Below, piece after piece: positions 46,162 through 53,634 of a stretch of DNA of 64,000 nucleotides. This stretch comes from Rhabdonatronobacter sediminivivens (lineage in GTDB: Bacteria > Pseudomonadota > Alphaproteobacteria > Rhodobacterales > Rhodobacteraceae): NCBI RefSeq assembly GCF_013415485.1, contig NZ_JACBXS010000020.1:1-64000 (forward strand). The letters run 5' to 3'. The position numbers and the translations under genes were made by a program. Every line of letters begins with the position of its first letter. The stretch's first letter is position 1. The notes under the pieces are model-generated. The model saw nothing but the letters and a program-made list of their open reading frames with translations, was not told the origin of the DNA and ran no database searches.

Positions 46162-47517
46162 ATGAAACTGCTCAGAGCGGTGATCATTCTGTCAGCACAA
46201 TGCGTGGGAAGCTGGCGCGGGAAACCTGCAAACAGCCCGCGCCGGTTTCTTGCCCATGAAAGTGGCGCCACTGCGGTGATGCTGGCCGTGGCGCTGCCCG
46301 TCATGGTCCTGGGCATGGGTATAGGTGCGGAAACCGGCTATCAGTTCATGACACAACGCAAGCTGCAGCATGCCGCGGACCTGGCCGCACATGCGGGGGC
46401 TGCCCGCCTGCGGGCGAGGGACAATCCCGCCGAGATCGAAGCGGCCGCGACCCATGTTGCCGTCGAAGGCGGATTCAATGCCGACACCGGGATCATCCAG
46501 GTCAACACCCCACCCCAGGCCGGCCCCGCCGCCAACAACCCCGACAGTGTCGAAGTGACCCTGAACCAGACGCAGAGACGATATTTCTCGCTGCTTGTCC
46601 GAAATGACCCGGTGGAGATCAGTGCCCGGGCCGTTGCGCAGATAACGGCCACGGGGTCCGTTGCTTGTGTGCTGGCGCTCTCGCCTCTGGCACCAGGCGC
46701 CGTAACCGTGACCGGCTCGACCTCGGTGGGGCTGAACGGTTGCGATATCGCCTCCAATTCAAACGCCGCCGACGCATTGCTCATGTCAGGCAATTCGGCG
46801 GCGCTGACTGCGAATTGTGCCCATGCGGTCGGCCGGTCGGTGGTGACCAGTCAGTTGCAACTGACCGGCTGCCCGGAGGTGCGGGAATTTGCCCCGGCTG
46901 TGCGCGATCCCTATGAAAGCGTCGCAGAACCGGCCCGTGTCGGCACCTGTCGCAACAGGAATCAGGGCCACCCGAATCAGGCGACGACCCTCACGCCCAC
47001 CGATACCCATCCCAGCGGCGTGAATTCGATGCGCTTCTGCAATGGTCTGGACATCAAGGGAAATGTCACCTTCGCGCCCGGGCTGTATATCATCGAGAGC
47101 GGAGACTTCACCATCAACAGCGGCGAAATCGATTCATCCGGCGCGGCAGGGCTGCATGGCGAGGGCGTCACGTTCTTCCTGGCCGGAAATGCGCGGCTGC
47201 GCCTGGGCGGCAATGCCCAACTTACGCTCGCGGCACCGACCTCAGGCCCTTTCTCCGGGCTTTTGTTCTTCAGCGGCCGTGACCAAAGTGGCATCACACA
47301 TCGTGTTGCCGGGACATCCGGATCGACGATCCACGGGGCGGTCTATGCGCCTTCGGCAAGCATAGAGCTGACCGGCAATTCGCGAACGGTCGGCGGATGC
47401 ACCCAGGTCATCGGCCAGCAGATAACCTTTACCGGAAATTCAACGCTTGGTTCGGATTGTGCCGATGCCGGAACAAAGGATATTCCGGCGATCGAGACGG
47501 TTGCCATCATCGAGTAG
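46162..47517 (+). CDS. TadG-like protein
   Basis: 451-aa protein of the TadG family. The N-terminal membrane anchor reads ESGATAVMLAVALPVMVLGMGIGAETGYQFMTQRKLQHAADLAAHA, the usual TadG start. The mid part has several cysteines. From about residue 285 on, short repeats with G-N cores occur (DIKGNVTF, LAGNARLRLGGNAQLTL, ELTGNSRTV, FTGNSTLG), suggesting a beta-solenoid or beta-sandwich. It lacks the von Willebrand domain seen in some TadG. Its likely place is the cell envelope. It lies 124 nt behind the second TadE gene. Confidence 0.8.
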   Translation: MKLLRAVIILSAQCVGSWRGKPANSPRRFLAHESGATAVMLAVALPVMVLGMGIGAETGYQFMTQRKLQHAADLAAHAGAARLRARDNPAEIEAAATHVAVEGGFNADTGIIQVNTPPQAGPAANNPDSVEVTLNQTQRRYFSLLVRNDPVEISARAVAQITATGSVACVLALSPLAPGAVTVTGSTSVGLNGCDIASNSNAADALLMSGNSAALTANCAHAVGRSVVTSQLQLTGCPEVREFAPAVRDPYESVAEPARVGTCRNRNQGHPNQATTLTPTDTHPSGVNSMRFCNGLDIKGNVTFAPGLYIIESGDFTINSGEIDSSGAAGLHGEGVTFFLAGNARLRLGGNAQLTLAAPTSGPFSGLLFFSGRDQSGITHRVAGTSGSTIHGAVYAPSASIELTGNSRTVGGCTQVIGQQITFTGNSTLGSDCADAGTKDIPAIETVAIIE

Positions 47518-47592
47518 CGCCAACCGATCAATTCCGGTGCCCGGGTCCGAACAGGCGCGGGCTGGCGCATGACTGGCGGGCCACAGCGGTGT

Positions 47593-48948
47593 TCAATCCA
47601 GAAGTCTGCGCAATTCGCGGTTGAGGGTGAACCGGTCAAAGGGTTTGGCCAGCCAGCCCAGATCAGCGAAATTGGCCATTTCAGCGGTCAGCACGGGGTC
47701 CGCATAGCCGGACATGAGGACAACCTTCAGGCCCTTGTCGAACGCGCGCGCCTGCTTGGCCAGCGCCACGCCGGTCTCGGTCCCGTTTAGCATGATATCA
47801 CTGAGCAGAAGATCCACCATGTGGCCCGCCCGCAGCAGTTCACAGGCCTCGGGCAGGTCTGCAGCGGTCCGCACCACATAGCCCAGATTTTTCAACTGGC
47901 TGGCAACCGATGCGCGCACATCGGCCTCGTTCTCCACCAGCAGGATCGTTTCGCCCCGGCTGCTGACGGTGGCATCCGTCCGTTTCTCCTCGCGGGTGGT
48001 CGGAATGTCGTAAGGGGCTGGCCTCAGATACATCTTGATGGTTGTGCCCAGCCCCACGGCGCTGGTGATCTGCAGATGACCCTTCCATGCCTGCATGCCT
48101 TCGCGCAGCGTGGTCAGGCCAAGACCGGTGCCCCGGCCCATCGGCTTTGTGGTGTAAAAAGGCTCCAGTATCTTTCGCATGATCGGCTTCGACATGCCGT
48201 GGCCCGTATCACGCACGGAAACCGTTACGTATTCGCCCGGCGGGACTGTCCAGATCTCGTCGCTGACCTGGGCGTCCAGGCGCTCGCGGGCGGTTTCCAG
48301 AACGATCTCGCCGCCCTGCGGCATGGCATCGCGCGCATTGATGATCAGGTTCAACAGGATGTTTTCGAACTTGTAGGGCTCGGCATTTACTGGCGGCAAC
48401 CCATGAGCAAGCTTGCAGCGCAACGAAACCTGTTCGCCCGTGGCCAGGGTCAACAACGGGATCAGGTCGTTGATGCTTTGGTTTGCATCCACCGGCTGCG
48501 AGGGCAGATGGCCCTGCCGTGAGAAAACAAGCATCTGATGCGCCAGCTTGCCCGCCTTTTCCGCCGCGTTCATCGAGTTCTCAAGATGGATGCGTGCAGG
48601 GTGCACCGGGGGCAACGCGTCCTCGGCTATCTCGGCGGATCCGATGGCAACCGTAAGGATATTGTTGAAATCATGCGCCATGACCGTGGCCAACTGGCCG
48701 ATGGCTTCAAGCCGTTGCGCCCGCATGGCGGCCTGGCGCAGGCGTTCCTGTTTCGCCAGCTCTGCCCGGATCAGCAGATAGATGACAAGTGCCGAGACCA
48801 GCACAAAGGCCGTTCCCTTCGCCGTCTGGACCGTCCCGCTGCGGACATCATCGACAAAAAGCTCCACAAGCCGGTCCGACACGAAGATGTAGCTCACGCT
48901 GAGCGCCGCGAAGATCAGTGCGATCCTGAGATCCGGCGCAAATTGCAT
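47593..48948 (-). CDS. Hybrid histidine kinase with two membrane helices
   Basis: 451-aa sensor kinase. Two N-terminal helices (about 7-24 and 45-61) enclose a very short loop (SDRLVELFVDDVRSG), so there is no real sensing domain outside. HisKA contains His92 in VMAHDFNNILTV. The ATPase domain has NLIINARDAMP, VRDTGHGM and GTGLGLTTL. A C-terminal receiver has Asp384 in LLLSDIMLNG and the usual K (LAKPF). ATG 48948 was chosen because GGAGA lies 7 nt upstream. Divergent from the next kinase. Confidence 0.9.
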   Translation of the reverse strand: MQFAPDLRIALIFAALSVSYIFVSDRLVELFVDDVRSGTVQTAKGTAFVLVSALVIYLLIRAELAKQERLRQAAMRAQRLEAIGQLATVMAHDFNNILTVAIGSAEIAEDALPPVHPARIHLENSMNAAEKAGKLAHQMLVFSRQGHLPSQPVDANQSINDLIPLLTLATGEQVSLRCKLAHGLPPVNAEPYKFENILLNLIINARDAMPQGGEIVLETARERLDAQVSDEIWTVPPGEYVTVSVRDTGHGMSKPIMRKILEPFYTTKPMGRGTGLGLTTLREGMQAWKGHLQITSAVGLGTTIKMYLRPAPYDIPTTREEKRTDATVSSRGETILLVENEADVRASVASQLKNLGYVVRTAADLPEACELLRAGHMVDLLLSDIMLNGTETGVALAKQARAFDKGLKVVLMSGYADPVLTAEMANFADLGWLAKPFDRFTLNRELRRLLD

Positions 48949-49322
48949 CAAGCTTCTCCGCAGCGCCAATCTGGGGCTTGTCCGGCAAGCGAGGGACACG
49001 CGTGTGGCATCTCTTGCGCCGGTTCGTTTGAGGCGCTTCACTTCAAGGTTGAAGAATTGGCACTTGCTCTGGCCCGGTCAAGCATTTTGTGAAACCTGTT
49101 CCGGTAGCGGCCCGCAAACTCCCCTGCGGGACGCAGGCAGCCTGCCCGCAGGCCCGGCTCATGCGCGTTTTCCTGCGGTGGGTGCACGCTTGAATATTGG
49201 GCGCAGCCCGGACCCCTTCCGGGCGCTCTCGCAGGTGTCCCTGAAGACAAGTATTGCGTGAAAACATCAACATGATTACCTGTTAAGGTTGTCTTCGCAC
49301 CATTCGACTGCCCGAGGGGATC
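48949..49322. other. 374-nt divergent region between two hybrid kinases
   Basis: No gene seen. It holds a bulged hairpin at 49124-49151 (CTGCGGG-ACG-CAGGC / GCCTG-CCCGCAG), and an AT-richer section at 49255-49290 (AAAACATCAACATGATTACCTG) that may be the promoter of the plus-strand kinase. Confidence 0.45.
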
Positions 49323-52300
49323 ATGCAGGAAACACCGGTGTTGCCGCCTTCGGCCATGCAGGCATACGACTTGCTGTCGCTTCCTGTGTGGGTGTTTTCC
49401 GTCAAGACCCTGAAGATCCTCGCGTCGAACCGGGCAGCGCAGGCCTGGCTGGGGTATGACGCACGAACCCTGCAGGCGATGACGATTGCCGACCTGCGCC
49501 CCGAGCAGGACCGCGCCGCAATAGCCGAACAGGTTCGACAGTTCGACATCGGCATGGCCGATGCCGGGACCTGGACCATCGAGGCAAGTTCAGGTGACCG
49601 CTTCACGGTCGCCTTTGACTGGAAAAAGGTGCGGTTCGACGGGGATGCGGCGATCGTGGCCAGCATCCGGGACAGTACGCAAGTGGTCCAGGCGCAGGAG
49701 CGGGCCGAAAGCCTGAGCGCAGAGGTCCGGACCCTGCGCCACAAGGTCGACCTGTCCAGCGAACATCTTGCGCTTCTTTGTAATGCGCTGCCCGGCAATC
49801 TGGCGGTGCTGACCCCAGGCGACTATCAGATCGTTGCGGCGACGAACGAATATGCGCAGGCCGTGGCGAGGGAGCGCGGCGAATTGCTCGGCCGTCGCCT
49901 GCTCGAGGTATTCCCCAATGATCCGGATGATCCCGAGGCCGATCCCGTAAGCAACCTGCGGGCCTCGCTCCAGCGGGTCGAGGCGCTGCGTGTGAGTGAT
50001 GTGATGAGCCTGCAGCGCCATCCGGTCCAGGGGCGGGACGGGCTGTTCCATGAGCGTTTCTGGTTGCAGCGCAACAAGCCGGTGTTCGACGCGGCGGGGC
50101 GGCTCATTTACATCATCCACCGGGCGGAAGACCTGACCGCGATCATGTCGCCGGAAACTGCGCCCGCCGCTGACACGGCTGACCACGAAGCGGCTGCCGC
50201 AGAACACATGCTGCACGCCGCCGAGACCCATGCCGCGCTCCTGGCCCTGCGCGAGCGCGAGGCGCGCCTGCGCACGGCGGAGACACTGCTGGACCTGGGG
50301 GCATGGGAGTATGATCTGGAAGGCCGGACGCTCAGCTGGTCAAAACGGGTGTTCGACATCTTCGGCCTGCAACCGGACCAACCGCCACCGGATTTCGATG
50401 GCTACCTTGCCGTGGTGCATCCAGATGACCAGCCGCAGCTGCGGGCCGGTTTGCGTGATTTCGTGAACAGCGGCGCAGCCACGATTGATTTCGAGCACCG
50501 AATCAACCGGCCCGATGGCACGGTGGCGCATGTCAGGGGTGTCGGGACGTGGCATGTCGTCGAGGGGCGCAGGATCGTCATTGGCCATGTCCAGGACATC
50601 ACCCGCTTCAGGGCCGCCGAAGAGCAGGTCCGCCTGGCTTCGCGCAGGCGCAGGCTTGCAGGTCGCATGACGCGCCTTGGCAGCTGGCATGTGGAGCTTG
50701 GCGCCGAAAGGGCGACATGGTGTGACGAGACCGCGGCCATCCATGACGAACCCAGGGGGAAATCTCCGACCCTTGATGAGACAATCGCCTATTACATCCC
50801 GGCACACCGTCAACGCATTCGCGCGAAGTTCGACGCCTGCGCACAGGATGGCCATGCCTTTGACGAGTTGCTGCAGATCGTTACGGCGAAAGGTCGCCGG
50901 GTGTGGGTCCGCGCCGTCGGCGAAGCGGTGCGCGACCCGTCCGGCCAGATCATTGCCGTCGAGGGCGCGGTTCAGGACGTGACCGAACTGGTCGAGACGC
51001 GCCATGCGACACGGGCTGTATCGGAACGCCTGCTCCAGACGCTGGAAAGCATCAGCGATGCGTGCTTTCTTCTGGATGACAGTTGGCGGTTCGTCTTTCT
51101 CAACAAGAAGGCCGAGCTGCTGCTTCGGCGGCGCCGGACAGACCTGCTGGGCAGGAATGTCTGGGCCGAGTTCCCGGACTCGGTCGGAACTGCCTTTCAG
51201 ATCGAATACGAACGCGCTGTCGCCAAAGGCCAGGCGGCCCGCTTTCAGGCGTTCTACCCGCCGCTGGACACCTGGTTCGAGGTCAACGCCTATCCTACAC
51301 CCGAGGGGTTGGCCGTCTATTTCCGCGACGTTACCCGCCAGCGCGCCCGGGACGAACAGCTGCGCCTTCTGGAAAACGCGGTGTCGCGCCAGAACGATAT
51401 CCTGCTGATCACCGAGGCAGCGCCCATCGACGCGCCGGACGGGCCCAGAATCGTCTATGTGAACGATGCCTTCGAAAGGCGCACGGGCTATTCCCGCGAG
51501 GACGTGATCGGCAAGACCCCGCGCATTCTTCAGGGGCCGAAGACGCAGCGCGCCGCGCTTGACCGGATACGTCGCGCGATGGAGAACTGGCAGCCGGTTC
51601 GCGCCGAACTCATCAATTACACAAGCGCGGGCGAGGAATTCTGGCTGGAAATGGACCTGGTGCCGCTGGCCGACGACACCGGCGCGTTCACCCATTGGGT
51701 CGCCGTCGAGCGCGACATCACTGACCGACGCCACGCCGAAGAGGAAATCCGCCTCAGCCAGGAAAGGTTCCAGCGGGTGACGCAGGCCACAAACGAGGTG
51801 ATCTGGGACTGGGATGTGATCGCCGACAAGCACTGGTGGAACGCGAATCTCAAGACCCTCACCGGCCTTGATCCTGCCGAGATCGAGCAGGGGATCGCGT
51901 CATGGAAGAACCGCCTGCACCCGGAGGACAGGGACGAAGCGGTGGCAGGCGTCGATGCGTTGATCGCAGGGACCGAAACGGTCTGGTCGGGTGAATACCG
52001 CTTCCGCCACGCAGACGGGCACTATCTGACGGTTCTGGACCGATCCTTCGTCATCCGCGATTCCGAGGGCAGGGCCGTCCGGCTGCTGGGCAGCATGATC
52101 GATGTGACAACCCTGCGCGAGATGGAAAGCCGCCTTCGCCAGTCGCAGAAGCTGGAATCCGTGGGGCAGCTTACCGGGGGTGTGGCGCATGATTTCAACA
52201 ACCTTCTTACCATCATCCTGGGCAACATCGAATTCCTGCAAGACGCCATTGACGCAAACGATCCGCTGCGCCGGCATGTGGACATGACGGTTCGTGCAGC

Positions 52301-53276
52301 CGAAAGGGCGGCAGAGCTGACCAATCGTCTGCTGGCCTTCTCGCGAAAGCAACCGCTTCAGCCACAGGTGATCGATGCCAATGCCTTGATCGGGGGCATG
52401 GAGGACATGCTGCGCAGAACACTTGGCGAGGAACTGAACATCGCGCTCTCCCTTGACGCGCGGCTATGGCGCAGCGAGATCGACCCCGGCCAGTTGGAGA
52501 GCGCGCTGCTGAATCTGGTGATCAACTCGCGCGATTCCATGCCCGATGGCGGTTCGCTCACGATCGAGACCGCGAATGTCTTGCTGGACGATACCTATGT
52601 CGCCTACGAGCCTGATCTGACCGCCGGGCAGTATGTTGTCATCGCGGTCAGCGATACGGGTCACGGCATCCCGTCCGACCAGATCGACCGGGCTTTCGAG
52701 CCGTTCTTCACCACCAAGGGGGCCGACAAGGGCACCGGCCTGGGGCTGAGCATGGTCTATGGCTTCGTCAAGCAATCCGGCGGTCATATCCGCCTCTATT
52801 CGGAACCCGGCGAGGGAACAACGGTCAAGCTGTATTTCCCGCGCGTTCAAGGTGAAACGACACCGTCGGAAGGGGCCGAAGGCGGGCAATCCGAAGCCGA
52901 AACCGGGAACGCGACGATCCTTGTAGTCGAAGACGACCCGCTGCTGTTGCAGCAGGTCTGTGCCCAGCTCGCCGACATGGGCTATACGGTGCTGAGTGCT
53001 GACGCCGGAGCGGCAGCGCTGGAGATATTGCGCGGTCGGCCCGACATCGATTTGCTGTTCACGGATGTTGTCTTGCCGGGCGGAATGAACGGGCGTCAGG
53101 TCGCCGATGCCGCGCAAGCCATCAAGCCGGGGCTGAAGGTGCTTTACACCTCGGGCTATTCCGAAAATGCCATCGTGCACCATGGCCGTCTGGACCCGGG
53201 GGTTGATCTGCTGAGCAAGCCCTATCGGCGGTCAAGCCTGGCGGCGAAACTGCGCATGATTCTGACCCCGGTTTGA
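49323..53276 (+). CDS. Cytoplasmic hybrid histidine kinase with seven PAS-like domains
   Basis: 1317-aa soluble sensor kinase; no membrane helix. By eye, PAS-like domains lie at about 10-120, 150-280, 318-436, 440-560, 562-680, 680-805 and 806-935; several have clear PAC ends (VGHVQDITRF, VEGAVQDVTEL, VAVERDITDR). HisKA has His956 in GVAHDFNNLLTI; the ATPase domain has NLVINSRDSMPDGG, VSDTGHG and GTGLGLSMVYGF. The receiver has Asp1248 in LLFTDVVLPGG. Multiple PAS domains suggest detection of several small ligands, redox state or oxygen. No dedicated response regulator adjoins. Confidence 0.92.
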   Translation: MQETPVLPPSAMQAYDLLSLPVWVFSVKTLKILASNRAAQAWLGYDARTLQAMTIADLRPEQDRAAIAEQVRQFDIGMADAGTWTIEASSGDRFTVAFDWKKVRFDGDAAIVASIRDSTQVVQAQERAESLSAEVRTLRHKVDLSSEHLALLCNALPGNLAVLTPGDYQIVAATNEYAQAVARERGELLGRRLLEVFPNDPDDPEADPVSNLRASLQRVEALRVSDVMSLQRHPVQGRDGLFHERFWLQRNKPVFDAAGRLIYIIHRAEDLTAIMSPETAPAADTADHEAAAAEHMLHAAETHAALLALREREARLRTAETLLDLGAWEYDLEGRTLSWSKRVFDIFGLQPDQPPPDFDGYLAVVHPDDQPQLRAGLRDFVNSGAATIDFEHRINRPDGTVAHVRGVGTWHVVEGRRIVIGHVQDITRFRAAEEQVRLASRRRRLAGRMTRLGSWHVELGAERATWCDETAAIHDEPRGKSPTLDETIAYYIPAHRQRIRAKFDACAQDGHAFDELLQIVTAKGRRVWVRAVGEAVRDPSGQIIAVEGAVQDVTELVETRHATRAVSERLLQTLESISDACFLLDDSWRFVFLNKKAELLLRRRRTDLLGRNVWAEFPDSVGTAFQIEYERAVAKGQAARFQAFYPPLDTWFEVNAYPTPEGLAVYFRDVTRQRARDEQLRLLENAVSRQNDILLITEAAPIDAPDGPRIVYVNDAFERRTGYSREDVIGKTPRILQGPKTQRAALDRIRRAMENWQPVRAELINYTSAGEEFWLEMDLVPLADDTGAFTHWVAVERDITDRRHAEEEIRLSQERFQRVTQATNEVIWDWDVIADKHWWNANLKTLTGLDPAEIEQGIASWKNRLHPEDRDEAVAGVDALIAGTETVWSGEYRFRHADGHYLTVLDRSFVIRDSEGRAVRLLGSMIDVTTLREMESRLRQSQKLESVGQLTGGVAHDFNNLLTIILGNIEFLQDAIDANDPLRRHVDMTVRAAERAAELTNRLLAFSRKQPLQPQVIDANALIGGMEDMLRRTLGEELNIALSLDARLWRSEIDPGQLESALLNLVINSRDSMPDGGSLTIETANVLLDDTYVAYEPDLTAGQYVVIAVSDTGHGIPSDQIDRAFEPFFTTKGADKGTGLGLSMVYGFVKQSGGHIRLYSEPGEGTTVKLYFPRVQGETTPSEGAEGGQSEAETGNATILVVEDDPLLLQQVCAQLADMGYTVLSADAGAAALEILRGRPDIDLLFTDVVLPGGMNGRQVADAAQAIKPGLKVLYTSGYSENAIVHHGRLDPGVDLLSKPYRRSSLAAKLRMILTPV

Positions 53277-53634
53277 CATTTGCGGATGGGCAGCGGCTTC
53301 ACCGGATGGTAATGAAATCTGGTTATCGGTTGCGGGCGCCCGGTTGCGTCGTGTTGACAGGGGGCCCAGAATATCGCGCCTCACTTTCTTGTTCATGCCG
53401 ATGGATCGGGTGGCGATCCGCCCGGCCAGAGTTCTGACATTCACCAAGGAATGGGCCTGACCTGACGATCTGGCTCCGGCGTTGCGCCATCATGGCAGTC
53501 GCGCGCGCGCCGCCCAGTCCTGGCGCGTATGGGGCGCATTTGCAGGGTGCAAGGAAACCCTTTTCAGCGCGCGGTCGTTTAGGACCCAAACCGGACTGTC
53601 CACCGTCGAAAGGTTTCGATAGGGCCAAGAGAAG
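53277..53634. other. 358-nt gap between two hybrid kinase genes
   Basis: No gene supported. TTGACA occurs at about 53355 but I cannot match it to a well-spaced -10. The spacing suggests the downstream kinase has its own promoter. Confidence 0.35.

Noticed and set aside
51460..51700. LOV photoreceptor domain in the seven-PAS kinase
   Set aside because: The GKTPRILQGPKT segment resembles the LOV motif, but the flavin-reactive cysteine is absent, so light sensing by adduct formation is not supported.
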